Source: Neorhodopirellula lusitana (GTDB lineage: Bacteria > Planctomycetota > Planctomycetia > Pirellulales > Pirellulaceae). From it: 64,000 bases of DNA. Shown here piece after piece: positions 46,665-55,698 of this stretch. The position numbers and the translations under genes are program-made. The stretch is taken from the NCBI RefSeq assembly GCF_900182915.1, contig NZ_FXUG01000006.1, positions 1 through 64,000 on the forward strand, given 5' to 3'. Position 1 is the stretch's first letter; every line of letters starts with the position of its first letter. A model generated the notes under the pieces. That model was not told the origin of the DNA. It was given only the letters and a program-made list of their open reading frames with translations, and did not search any database.

Positions 46665-47195
46665 ATGAAGAACTTTAACTGCCGTATCGTTGTCCTTGCT
46701 TTTGTTGCCTGTAGCTTGGTTGCCACTCAAGGTAAATCTCAAACAACGGATAACCAAAAGTTTACGGTTACCGTTCCTGGCAATATCTCCATTGTGGCCC
46801 CGGTTGATGCCGCTCTAACCCACGACGAAAGCGATTCCAATCAAGCCTTTCCTAATCAAACCTGGTCAGTAGTTGGCAACAATATTTCTGGTGTTTCGGT
46901 AGCGTTTACGACCGCGACCCCCTTCGTTCACTCAACTGATCCCAGTTACAAACGAGACGTTAAGTTGGGGTTGGCCGTGGGTACCACCAGTGGTCCTGGT
47001 ACATGGACGGTGACCCAGGCTCTCGATACGACTGACCACGCCAATAGCGACAACGAAGCGTCTGTAACGGCGTCAAGTAATGGTACCGCGAGTGCCTCTT
47101 TCAACTTGGCCGTCAATTTCATTACAGGTACTTACGGTAGCTTTCCATCAGGGAACTACGAAACAACAGTCGTCGGTACCGTTACCGCCAACTAG
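46665..47195 (+). CDS. Small secreted all-beta protein, pilin/spore-coat-U-like
   Basis: The 176-residue protein from ATG 46665 has a signal peptide (IVVLAFVACSLVATQGKSQ). The mature part (FTVTVPGNISIVAPVDAAL ... TATPFVHSTDP ... TWTVTQALDTT ... ASASFNLAVNFITGTYGSF) alternates Val/Ile/Thr strands and ends in GNYETTVVGTVTAN. That ending resembles the final strand of spore-coat-U or fimbrial subunits (G-x-Y-x-x-x-V-x-x-T-V). The mature part has no cysteine. I do not recognise an exact family. Its neighbours, a secretin and a protein with PapD-like modules, suggest it is the exported structural subunit. The assignment is structural inference. Confidence 0.7.
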   Translation: MKNFNCRIVVLAFVACSLVATQGKSQTTDNQKFTVTVPGNISIVAPVDAALTHDESDSNQAFPNQTWSVVGNNISGVSVAFTTATPFVHSTDPSYKRDVKLGLAVGTTSGPGTWTVTQALDTTDHANSDNEASVTASSNGTASASFNLAVNFITGTYGSFPSGNYETTVVGTVTAN

Positions 47196-47227
47196 TTCTT
47201 GGGTCGCCAGTGATCGCTGGCGTCTGA

Positions 47228-47307
47228 ATCTCGGCCGAGGCTTCAGCCATCCCAGCAAGTGCCCCATTCCCAAAGAATGTTTGGTGGGGCTGAAGCCTCG
47301 ACGAGAT
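47228..47307. repeat. Imperfect 20-bp inverted repeat with internal hairpin
   Basis: CGAGGCTTCAGCC (47236-47248) is the exact reverse complement of GGCTGAAGCCTCG (47288-47300). The match continues outward with one mismatch and one indel over ATCTCG (47228-47307 overall). A CATTC/GAATG hairpin sits in the spacer. It lies between the small secreted protein and the secretin. The arm core (AGGCTTC-AGCC) resembles that of the 6116-6253 inverted repeat, so both may belong to one element type. Confidence 0.7.
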
Positions 47308-47614
47308 CTTAGAACGAAACCTGAAAGGTTTTGTCGCACAGATGCTGCTCCGGGATTTGTGCTTTTGGTGATCTGAGTTCGGGGATCGGAGTGTCACGGT
47401 CCGAACGCAGCGATTCAGGCTCGGCCGGTCAGCCCAGTCTTTTGCCGGGTGCCAGGCAGTTGTTGGCTCTTCAGGGAGCTTTTGTTGCTGCGGGATACGG
47501 GTGTCGGTCGCATGCGAATTTTGCGTGTCAGGTTTATCCGCATAGGCACGCTTCGGGTTTCCACGGTATTGAGATGTTCGCCTCGAACGTTTTTCCCGCT
47601 GTGCTTGAGTTTGA

Positions 47615-49132
47615 TTGCCCGTTCCATTGTCTGCTCGTTCCCTCATTTCAGTCACGTTGCTATTGGCTTCGTTCCTGTGCAACGCATGCGTTTATCGCCC
47701 GCTGCCGGGTCGGACGTCGATTGACGAATTGATCCAGGAAGCGATTGACCATTCCGATACCTACACGATCGTGGATGAATCGACACCCAACGTGATCGAA
47801 GGCGGATACGTTGGCGAAGACGGAATTCTCTATTCGCAAGACGTAGCGGGTCTCTTGCCAAATGAACTCCATCCTGCTGATTCGTTTTCGACTGCGTCCG
47901 AGATTGCTAGTCGCGATGTGATCGACAGCAGTTTGCTGATTCGCGAAGAGTTCATTGAAACGGATGTGCGTGAAGTGCTTACCGTGTTGACATCGGAGGC
48001 CAACCTTGACTTGGTGTTGGATGACAACGTGGGCGGAATCGTCAACACGAACTGCAATGATCTGACATTCGAACAAGCGATTGAAAAGGTCTTGATGCCA
48101 TTGGGGTTGGCGTATTCGATTTCTGATGGCCAAGTGGTTGTCGCTCCACCAGATCCCTTGTCGCCTCTCTTTTCACGAGTCTCTGTGAAACGCAACTTTC
48201 GTCCATTGCATATGGATATTCGTTCGTTGCTCGATTCGGTCCCTGCGGCTTGGCTTCAATATGTGACGCCCATTGACTCAGCAAAATTGTTGCTTGTTCA
48301 AGCACCTCCACGCATCGTCGATGAAATCTTTCAGCGATTTGAGGCCGTTGATCAGCCGGTCCCGCAAGTCGTTTTGGAAGCGATTATCTGTGTCATATCG
48401 CCGGACTCAGGGTTCCAGTTTGGACTGGATTGGGAACACGCTGTTGAACTGGACAGCGCAAAGGCTTTGGCGATTGGTGCATCGGGGTTAGCGCTCAATG
48501 GACAAGTTAGCAACGCGGGATTGAGTGAGGTTTTTGGCAGTTTCAGTAGTACATCGACATTCATTAAGCTGCTTAAAGAACACGGCTATCTGACGATTCG
48601 AGCGTCACCGCATGTGATGGCGAAAGATGGTGAGCAAGCGAACATTGCGATCAACCGTGAAACCTTTTTTTCCGTTCAACCCGCCAGTAGCCAAGGATCC
48701 AACGCTGTTTTCTTTCAACAGGATATTCAAAAAGTAGATGCTGGGATCACGTTGGATATCACGCCTCATATCCGTGGAGATGTGGTCACGATTGATATTG
48801 AGAAAGCGGAAGTGAGTGAGGATGTTCGGACGGCGAATAGTGAGCTATCGGTTAACCCCTTTCCCGTTATCAACCGTCGAAGTGTTTCGACAACAGTAAG
48901 TGTCAAAGATAGAAAAACCATTGTGATAGGTGGGCTAGTTCAAAGAGAAACAATTGATCAAGTAAATCAGATACCTGGTCTGAGTCGCTTGCCATTGGTG
49001 GGCTATCTTTTTCAGACGACCGAACGGCAAACGCGTGACGCTGAGGTGGTGATTTTTATCTCGCCAAGAATTGTTCACGCGGGTGAGACTGCCGTTTGTC
49101 AAGCGACTTTTGACGGCGAGATCATTCGCTAG
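47615..49132 (+). CDS. Secretin-family outer-membrane protein
   Basis: The 505-residue protein is read from TTG 47615; the start is uncertain because no ATG or GTG precedes the export segment in a good context. It has a hydrophobic leader ending in a Cys-containing stretch (ISVTLLLASFLCNAC), possibly a lipoprotein signal. An STN/N0-type domain follows (FIETDVREVLTVLTSEANLDLVLDDNVGG). The secretin core is complete: IRASPHVMAKDGEQANIAIN, VDAGITLDITPHI and PVINRRSVSTTVSVKDRKTIVIGGLV. It also contains IPGLSRLPLVGYLFQTT and VVIFISPRIV. Secretins form ring pores for type II/III secretion or type IV pili. No ATPase or inner-membrane partner gene is present nearby. Confidence 0.88.
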   Translation: MPVPLSARSLISVTLLLASFLCNACVYRPLPGRTSIDELIQEAIDHSDTYTIVDESTPNVIEGGYVGEDGILYSQDVAGLLPNELHPADSFSTASEIASRDVIDSSLLIREEFIETDVREVLTVLTSEANLDLVLDDNVGGIVNTNCNDLTFEQAIEKVLMPLGLAYSISDGQVVVAPPDPLSPLFSRVSVKRNFRPLHMDIRSLLDSVPAAWLQYVTPIDSAKLLLVQAPPRIVDEIFQRFEAVDQPVPQVVLEAIICVISPDSGFQFGLDWEHAVELDSAKALAIGASGLALNGQVSNAGLSEVFGSFSSTSTFIKLLKEHGYLTIRASPHVMAKDGEQANIAINRETFFSVQPASSQGSNAVFFQQDIQKVDAGITLDITPHIRGDVVTIDIEKAEVSEDVRTANSELSVNPFPVINRRSVSTTVSVKDRKTIVIGGLVQRETIDQVNQIPGLSRLPLVGYLFQTTERQTRDAEVVIFISPRIVHAGETAVCQATFDGEIIR

Positions 49133-49171
49133 TGGTCGCAAGTAATCGCTCTCTCTTTGCCCCCATCTAAT

Positions 49172-50797
49172 ATGCGTATTTCAAACTTGCGTGCTCGCTT
49201 TTGTCTATTGGCAATCGCGTTGCCCCTCACACTCTTTTTCGGTCAGCTCGATGCTGCCGGTACTGACCTCTCTTCCGCTGCAGAACGCGCTGGCGAAAGA
49301 CGTGTCTCACTGACGCGAAGCGTTGAACCTTCGTTCCGAGTGGAGCCCGTCGTTGAACGGCTTAAAGGTCGCAGGGGCGAGACGCTTCCTTTCTCTTTTG
49401 AATTGACTTCGACGGGGAAGTCGATGAGTTTGGACGTTCGGCCGGTGAATCTGCGTCAGGAGGAGTCCGGCATCATCCTACATGATGACACCGCGGATGC
49501 GATGGAAGGCGTCCACTTCACAAGTCCAACCGAATTTCAGTTGGCACCGGGCGAAACGTTCCGTATCGAGGGAAGTGTGACGGTACCGTTAACGAAGACA
49601 AACTACATCTCTTTTGGACTGTTGGTTAAGGACAGCGGACGACTTAGTGAAACGCCCAAAGGGCAACCCGATGATGGGTCCACTCATGCGGCGATTCGGT
49701 TCGTAACCCAGTATGTGTTGCGGGTGGACATTGAGACTGGTGCGCAAGACGCCGGAAATATGGATGACCTGTATTTTGAGAATGCAACCTTGATTCAAAA
49801 GAAGGGGCTGCCGTTCGTTCAAGCCTACTTGGTCAACCCAACCAGCTACGCTCTGGAATCTCAGGTGCGAGCTTCAATTCAAAGCGATCATGGTGACTCC
49901 TTGGAGCCTTTGTCCCTGGGGATGCAGTCACGCAACGAGCTTCCGGGCAACGCCAAATACCTGGTTCGAATCATGCCGAAAAGTCGCTTGCGTTTAGAGG
50001 GCCCCGTTAGCGAACTGTTGGAATCAGGTGATGTTGCGCTGAATCTCAAACTCAGCAATGGCCGTCGGACGATGGTGAATCAGTCTTTCCCGGTTGAAAT
50101 CGACAGCTCTGATTTTCGAGCGATGCATGCTCGGGTGAAGCGAGTTGGCAATGGAGTCACGATTCACCCTACCCAGGTGGAATTAGGACGGGTTGCTGGT
50201 ACTCACCGAGTGACGACGTTGCAGGTCACTAACTCAGGGGATAAAGATTGCAAAGTCGAGTTGGTCCCCCGTGATCATGCTGGGAACCCAACGAAGTCGG
50301 TCATGCTATCTAGTAAAAAGTTCACCGTTCGATCTGGCCGAACTCAAACGGTTCGTGCCATGCTTCGTGGGCGTAGCGAGGACTCGTACGAGTGGGGAGT
50401 GATCGATATTCGATGTGACCAATCCACCACGTCACTTGATATGGCGTTGGTGCATGAGGTTCGGCCGGAGGTCCAATTGGTTGCCGGTGAAATGCAATGG
50501 GCTAATCTTCCTAGCGGAAATGCATTTGTCATGAATGTCGATAACCAGGGCGATGGTTACGCACCCCTTTGGGGAGAAATGAAAATGGCCGCCACCAGTG
50601 GTCACCCGGTGGAGCTCGCCGATGGTTTTGGGCGATGGCTTGCCCCAGGGAAGTCACGCGAACTTCAGTTCTTCGTGCCGAAAGGTACTCAGCCTGGAAC
50701 CTATCAGATTTCCACCAAAATCACTTCATTGGATGGTTTCGTGGTCGCGGAGCGGACCTTGGTTTTGGACCTAAGCCAAGAAATGCTAACCCCATAG
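49172..50797 (+). CDS. Secreted protein with tandem Ig/PapD-like beta-sandwich modules
   Basis: The 541-residue protein from ATG 49172 has a signal peptide (FCLLAIALPLTLFFGQLDAAG). Repeated beta-sandwich modules follow. An N-terminal one contains RVEPVVERLKGRRGETLPFSF and LAPGETFRIEGSVTVPLTK. Middle and C-terminal modules contain VTTLQVTNSGDKDCKVELVP, VRSGRTQTVRAML, and FVMNVDNQGDGYAPLWGEM ending in GTYQISTKITS. The pattern resembles fimbrial chaperones and the DUF916-type partners of WxL proteins. It starts 39 bases after the secretin, so they share an operon. I infer a chaperone or surface partner for the small secreted protein. Confidence 0.72.
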   Translation: MRISNLRARFCLLAIALPLTLFFGQLDAAGTDLSSAAERAGERRVSLTRSVEPSFRVEPVVERLKGRRGETLPFSFELTSTGKSMSLDVRPVNLRQEESGIILHDDTADAMEGVHFTSPTEFQLAPGETFRIEGSVTVPLTKTNYISFGLLVKDSGRLSETPKGQPDDGSTHAAIRFVTQYVLRVDIETGAQDAGNMDDLYFENATLIQKKGLPFVQAYLVNPTSYALESQVRASIQSDHGDSLEPLSLGMQSRNELPGNAKYLVRIMPKSRLRLEGPVSELLESGDVALNLKLSNGRRTMVNQSFPVEIDSSDFRAMHARVKRVGNGVTIHPTQVELGRVAGTHRVTTLQVTNSGDKDCKVELVPRDHAGNPTKSVMLSSKKFTVRSGRTQTVRAMLRGRSEDSYEWGVIDIRCDQSTTSLDMALVHEVRPEVQLVAGEMQWANLPSGNAFVMNVDNQGDGYAPLWGEMKMAATSGHPVELADGFGRWLAPGKSRELQFFVPKGTQPGTYQISTKITSLDGFVVAERTLVLDLSQEMLTP

Positions 50798-50925
50798 TTC
50801 CGTTGCATTCGCGGCCTGGTTTCTCAGCAGTCTGGCCTCTCGGTGGACTGCGTGATGGCAGCCAATCCCAGTTAAGTTCTGGGTTTGGTGCCATTGGCAA
50901 GAAGCGTGTTGACGCTATTGCAAGG

Positions 50926-50946
50926 CCAGGCCAAATCGAGGCCTGG
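50926..50946. terminator. GC-rich hairpin between convergent genes
   Basis: CCAGGCC-AAATCGA-GGCCTGG forms a 7-bp perfect stem. It is placed 128 bases after the secreted beta-sandwich gene and 60 bases before the end of the acyl-ligase fusion gene on the other strand. No strong T-run follows. Confidence 0.4.
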
Positions 50947-51006
50947 TTGAGGATCTTCATCGTGACAGGTGGCTGGTGTTCAAGACCCCGTCATGATTTC
51001 AGCCGG

Positions 51007-54000
51007 TCAACCGGTTTCGGCTAACGATGCCGCTGTCGATTCGCACAGCTCGTTGTAATGATGCTGCGTTCGTTCCACGGTGAACCGAATTTGTTCCTCG
51101 GAATGCTCGCTGGTGATGAAGAACCGCAAGCGTGCAGCTGACTCGTCCACCGCTGGATACAAGATTGGCTGAACGTTGATCGCGTCTTTCTTCAAACGGT
51201 TGCTCAATCGCAATGCCACCAACGAGTTCCCGGTGATTACCGGTACCACGGGGGTGCCACCACTGTCGCCGGTATCGAGTCCTGCTTCTTGGCAGAGTTT
51301 TAAGAACAGTTGGCTGTTTTCGTGCAGTCGAGTCACTCGCTCGGGTTCTCTTGCCAATACGTTCAATGACGCCATGGCAGCGGCGACTTGAGCGGGTGGC
51401 ATGCCGACACTGAATACAAAACCGGGAGCGGTGTAGCGAAGCAGTTCGATCAACGCTTGGCTACCCGCGATGAAACCACCGCAAGAGGAAGCCGACTTGC
51501 TTAACGTGCCCATCCAGATATCGACGTCACGTGCGTTGAAACCTTGGAACTCTGACATGCCGCGACCGGTCTCGCCCATTGTGCCAAACGAGTGAGCCTC
51601 ATCGACCATCAACAGACAGCGGTGGCGTTTCTTGACTTCGATGAACTTGGGGACGTCGGCGAAATCGCCATCCATGCTGTAGACACCCTCGATGATCACC
51701 AGCGTGCGACGGTACTGGGACCGCAGGGCCGTCAGCATGCGATCTAACGCCTCGTAATCATTGTGGGGGAATGGACGTCGCTTGGCTCCCGAAAGTAACG
51801 CGCCTTGAACGATACTGTTGTGCGAAAGGGCATCGTGCAGGATCAAATCTTCGGGACCGACCAAGTGACCGATTGTGGTTTCGTTGGTCGCGTGACCGCC
51901 CACCATCAAGATCGATGCATCGACACCGACCCAGTCAGCGATCTTGCTTTCCAGTTCGCCGTGAATCGGCTTTTCACCACTGACAAGCCGACTCGCCGAG
52001 ACGCTGGTGCCGTACTTCTGGATTGCGTCAGATGCGGCTGCAGACACTTCAGGGTGCCCCGACAGGCCGACATAGTTGTAGCTGGCAAAGCTGATGTACT
52101 CTTTGCCGTCGATCACCGTGGTGTCACCCACGATTCCATCATGCACGGTGAAGAATGGGTTCGGGCAACCGGTTAGCTGCATCTGCCGCATTGTTGTTTT
52201 CAAACGACGGTACTCGGTGAACTGAGTCACGTCGTCTTCGGCTGCGACGGTGTTGGTGCGAATCGGACGAGACACGCTACCGTTGGCGTCGGTGATCGCC
52301 GCCTGCAGGCCGGTGGTGTCAACTTGGTCGTCACTGGTTCCGAGTTGGCTACTTGGATCTCGCAAGAAGGCTTCGGCGTGGCTGCGGGTTCCTGCGGGCA
52401 GGTAGCGTTCGACGGCGGCAGCGGTCTGGCCAATGGTCTCGATTTCGTCGAGTACCTGTTCGGGAAAGCGGCCACCAAAGGTGCGTTCCAAGTTCCGAGC
52501 GATCTCTAAACGTTCCAGGCTGTCCAAGCCAAGGTCCAGCACGATGTTGGTGTCGGTGGAAATCTGGCCGGCACGTTCGCCCGCGATTCGTCGCACGTGC
52601 GATTCAACCGCGTCGATCACAATCGGGTCCGCTTCGACGTTCAACCCCGCAGTTCCGGCGGCGGCTTTCATCATCGTTTCGCCTGCGCCGCCAAACGTCA
52701 CCGACGATTCTTCGCCGCGTACCCATTGGGCGACTGTCTTCAATTCGTTGTCGCGGACGGCATGCAGGCATGCGTGTCGTTGGATCTTGCCGCTGCTGGT
52801 TTTGGGAACGCTGCTATTGCGGACCAGATAAATCGCGTCGGGCGGTAGGTCGTGTTCCGCGGTCACCGCTCGGCGGATTGCTTGAAGGTGATCGTCCCAG
52901 TCCATGTCGCGGCGTCGGATCGTTTCGGCCACGATCACTAACTGTTCGCGATCACTATCGGTCATGGCGAAGGCAGCCACGCTACCGGCCTGAACCAAGT
53001 CGCTCGCGTTTTCGACAGTCTCTTCGATGTCTTGTGGGTAACGATTGACGCCCCGCACGATGATCATGTCCTTCAAACGGCCGGACACGTACAGTTGGCC
53101 TTCGTGCAAGAATCCAAGGTCACCGGACCGCAAGAATGGGCCTTGGCCGTCGTCCGTCATTGCCGAAAAGGTCTTGGCTGTTTCTTCGCGTCGTTGCCAA
53201 TAACCGCGTCCGACCGAAGGGCTCTGCACCCAGATTTCACCAATGGAACCGGCGGGCAGGAGTTTGCATGTGTCTGGATCAACAATCTCAATCCGTTCGC
53301 CCGGCAGGACACGACCACAGCCGGTCAACTCGCGCGCCGATGACGCGTCGGCGGCACTTTTGGCATCCAGGGGCACTACTTTCTTCTTGTCCAGTTCCGA
53401 TCCGTCGAACTGTTTCAAGACCGGCCTTGTTTCCTTGGGGCCGCCCGTGATGATCAGAGTGGTCTCGGCCATCCCATAACAAGGCAAGTGGGACGAGGGG
53501 CGGAAACCAACCTTGGCGAATCGTTCTGTGAATTGACGTAAAGTCGATGAACGGATGGGCTCGGCGCCGTTGAATGCGACGCTCCACGTCGACAAGTCCA
53601 AGCCTTCTAATTCACTGTCGGAAATTTTGTCAACGCAAAGCTGGTATGCGAAGTTCGGGCCGCCACTGATCGTCACTTTGTGTTTGGAGATCACTTGCAA
53701 CCAACGTGCCGGTCGCTGCAGGAACGCCATCGGGCTCATCAGTACATTGGGGCTGCCCATGTACATCGGCATCACCACGCCACCGATCAGTCCCATGTCG
53801 TGATAGGTCGGCAGCCACGACGCGCCGACGATTGCTTCCTCCGGTTGGAAGGCATGCAAGATCAGCTGGCTGTTCGCGATCAGGTTTTCGTGCGTCAGCA
53901 TGACGCCTTTGGGCGAACCGGTGGACCCCGATGTGTACTGCAACACACCCAGCGAGTCACTGCGCAGACGTGGGCAACGCCAGTACGAGCTATCACGGTT

Positions 54001-54468
54001 CTGAAGCGAATCCGTTCCAAGTAGTTGCACGCCGACCAGATCTTCATGCAGTTCCGGTCCAGAGAGTTGTTCGATCACGGACTGAGTCGACAACGCCCAG
54101 CGCGCATCCGCGTCCAGCACGATCGAACGGATCCGTGAAGCTTTGCGATTGCGGCGTGGCGGGAACGCGGGGACAGCGATAGCGCCGGCAGCAAAAACGG
54201 CGAACAGTGAAACAACGAAGTCCAACCCTGGTGGATAAAGCAACAGCACGCGATCACCCGGCCGGATCCCGCAACGTCCTTGCAGGTAACCCGCCAGACC
54301 ACGGACCTCTTCCCAGAGTTCCGCATAGGTCAGTGATTTCTCGACCTCTTCCCCATCCGTGAATGAGAACGCATTGGCGTCCGGGCGTACCTGTTCCCAG
54401 TGTCGTAAGATCGACACGAAATGGTCACGCGGAGGCATGTCGCCGGAAAAGTAGTTTTGCAAATCCAC
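51007..54468 (-). CDS. Fatty acyl-AMP ligase / acyl carrier / alpha-oxoamine synthase fusion
   Basis: The 1153-residue protein has three parts. Residues 1-600 are an AMP-binding acyl ligase: LQYTSGSTGSPKGVMLTHEN (177-196), WLPTYHDMGLIGG, VAFNGAEPI, CYGMAETTL, RSGDLGFLHEGQLYVSGR and a catalytic Lys in PKTSSGKIQRH. These motifs match FAAL-type ligases. Residues 615-695 are an acyl carrier domain with the attachment Ser650 in LDLGLDSLERLE. Residues 750-1153 are a class II alpha-oxoamine synthase (YNYVGLSGHPEV, MVDEAHSFGTMGETGRG, PLP Lys991 in MGTLSKSASSCGGF). It can activate a fatty acid, carry it as thioester and condense it with an amino acid, as in sphingoid-base synthesis. The amino acid is unknown. 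Confidence 0.92.
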   Translation of the reverse strand: MDLQNYFSGDMPPRDHFVSILRHWEQVRPDANAFSFTDGEEVEKSLTYAELWEEVRGLAGYLQGRCGIRPGDRVLLLYPPGLDFVVSLFAVFAAGAIAVPAFPPRRNRKASRIRSIVLDADARWALSTQSVIEQLSGPELHEDLVGVQLLGTDSLQNRDSSYWRCPRLRSDSLGVLQYTSGSTGSPKGVMLTHENLIANSQLILHAFQPEEAIVGASWLPTYHDMGLIGGVVMPMYMGSPNVLMSPMAFLQRPARWLQVISKHKVTISGGPNFAYQLCVDKISDSELEGLDLSTWSVAFNGAEPIRSSTLRQFTERFAKVGFRPSSHLPCYGMAETTLIITGGPKETRPVLKQFDGSELDKKKVVPLDAKSAADASSARELTGCGRVLPGERIEIVDPDTCKLLPAGSIGEIWVQSPSVGRGYWQRREETAKTFSAMTDDGQGPFLRSGDLGFLHEGQLYVSGRLKDMIIVRGVNRYPQDIEETVENASDLVQAGSVAAFAMTDSDREQLVIVAETIRRRDMDWDDHLQAIRRAVTAEHDLPPDAIYLVRNSSVPKTSSGKIQRHACLHAVRDNELKTVAQWVRGEESSVTFGGAGETMMKAAAGTAGLNVEADPIVIDAVESHVRRIAGERAGQISTDTNIVLDLGLDSLERLEIARNLERTFGGRFPEQVLDEIETIGQTAAAVERYLPAGTRSHAEAFLRDPSSQLGTSDDQVDTTGLQAAITDANGSVSRPIRTNTVAAEDDVTQFTEYRRLKTTMRQMQLTGCPNPFFTVHDGIVGDTTVIDGKEYISFASYNYVGLSGHPEVSAAASDAIQKYGTSVSASRLVSGEKPIHGELESKIADWVGVDASILMVGGHATNETTIGHLVGPEDLILHDALSHNSIVQGALLSGAKRRPFPHNDYEALDRMLTALRSQYRRTLVIIEGVYSMDGDFADVPKFIEVKKRHRCLLMVDEAHSFGTMGETGRGMSEFQGFNARDVDIWMGTLSKSASSCGGFIAGSQALIELLRYTAPGFVFSVGMPPAQVAAAMASLNVLAREPERVTRLHENSQLFLKLCQEAGLDTGDSGGTPVVPVITGNSLVALRLSNRLKKDAINVQPILYPAVDESAARLRFFITSEHSEEQIRFTVERTQHHYNELCESTAASLAETG

Positions 54469-54581
54469 CAGATATCAGCCTGTCACAGGAATGAACGTCG
54501 CCTTCATAGTCTATCTTGCCCAACCAGATTCTTCATCAGGAGAGGGCGAAAAGGCTGCCCCGCCCGCTTCTTCCCCCATTA

Positions 54582-54604
54582 TCTGCTGGTTATGAACCAC
54601 CAGA
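54582..54604. promoter_or_regulatory. Hairpin upstream of the acyl-ligase fusion gene
   Basis: TCTG-c-TGGTT-ATG-AACCA-c-CAGA folds into a stem with a single internal mismatch and a 3-base loop. Flanking CCCC/GGGG bases can extend it. It lies 114 bases upstream of the minus-strand start at 54468. It could be a leader structure or a repeat; no T-run is present on either side. Confidence 0.4.
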
Positions 54605-54757
54605 ATGGTAGGGGCGAGAGTAGGTCGGAGGGGATGGTCCCCCGTCGATACCCCATCGTCGTTCAATACAAAGTAGGGGTGAGAGACCAGCTGGGCTAGA
54701 AACAAACGTTCTTGCTCGCTCGCCTGTCGCCCGTTTCAGGCAATTTTCGCCAGCCGG

Positions 54758-55516
54758 TTATCGCCAAATCCGAAGTGGTGGCAATCCGGCGATATTTGCC
54801 GTCCCACTAGTCATGGGAGCCACCGTGGCGGTTCCCGAGGATGGCATCAGTTCGGTTGCTCGTAGGCCGGTTTGCAGCGTGGAGCGGTGGTTTTGACGTG
54901 CAATCATCCCGTTGGTGTTGCCGGCAAATGAGCCGTTTTGCAGCGGTTGGACCGAGGTCGATTGGCCCAGTGGCCGCAATCGCGAGGCAATTTCAGGCGA
55001 CACATTCGACGCCGCCACTTGGCTGGCTTGGGCCGCCACTCGTCCAATGGGTTCAAAGTCGACCTTCTGTTCCCGAGCGATCCGCATGAGCTGTTGAGGA
55101 ACGCTCACGGTTTGCGTTTCGGGTTCCCACTGCACTTCGGTCTTGGTTTCCGCGACCACTTCGTCATTGGCTTGCCAATGAGTTTGGGGAACGTGGTGGT
55201 AGGCAACTCGAGGTTGGACGAATGGATTCCAACGGCCTTCCACCTTGGGCACCCACCGGTGCTGGGTCACGGGCGTGTAGGTTCGCCGCGTCGTGGGGCG
55301 AGTTTCCGTGACCGTCTTAGGCTTGTAGACGGTTTGTTGACGCTGGGTCATCTTGGTTTCCACCACGGGACGTTCTATTGTCCGCGTGACTTTCCGGTAG
55401 ACGATTCCCGTCGCCGGATCGGTGTAGAATCCAGAAGAATCCTGTGCTGCTACTGAACCGGCCAGCGTAAACGAGCCAATCCAAAGCAAACTTGCTTTGA
55501 CAATCAAATGCCGCAT
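54758..55516 (-). CDS. Secreted hypothetical protein, Thr/Val/Pro rich
   Basis: The 252-residue protein from ATG 55516 has a signal peptide (LIVKASLLWIGSFTLAGSVAAQ). GFYTDPATGIVYRKVTRTIER follows, and then a run of V/T/Y-rich short motifs (VYKPKTVTETRPTTRRTYTP, QHRWVPKVEGRWNPFVQPRV). The second half is Ser/Ala/Gly rich. Similar V-Y-x-P segments occur in planctomycete-specific secreted proteins, but I cannot name a family. It probably lies outside the cytoplasm and may be structural. Alternative start at 55537. Confidence 0.65.
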   Translation of the reverse strand: MRHLIVKASLLWIGSFTLAGSVAAQDSSGFYTDPATGIVYRKVTRTIERPVVETKMTQRQQTVYKPKTVTETRPTTRRTYTPVTQHRWVPKVEGRWNPFVQPRVAYHHVPQTHWQANDEVVAETKTEVQWEPETQTVSVPQQLMRIAREQKVDFEPIGRVAAQASQVAASNVSPEIASRLRPLGQSTSVQPLQNGSFAGNTNGMIARQNHRSTLQTGLRATELMPSSGTATVAPMTSGTANIAGLPPLRIWR

Positions 55517-55698
55517 GACAATCCTTTGTCGTGCCAAATGGACCCATCGCGGCGCTGCCCAAAACGCTAGAGCAAACGATCCGCCAGAGCAGAAATACCG
55601 CCGCTTGGCGAAAGTCCTTGCGATGAAGACAATGCTTTGGTGTTTCGGCGTCTGAGTCGAGTTGCGATGAAATCAAACCGCCTTCGGAGACCAAACAC

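Noticed and set aside
47331..47732. 133-codon open frame overlapping the secretin start
   Set aside because: It is Cys/Ser/Arg rich without motif and runs out of frame into the secretin, whose domains are clear.
47615..49132. Complete type II secretion or type IV pilus system
   Set aside because: Only the secretin is present; no GspE/PilB ATPase, inner-membrane platform or prepilin peptidase is encoded nearby.
51007..54468. Non-ribosomal peptide synthetase module
   Set aside because: There is no condensation or thioesterase domain, and the ligase motifs fit fatty acyl-AMP ligases while the C-terminal third is an alpha-oxoamine synthase.
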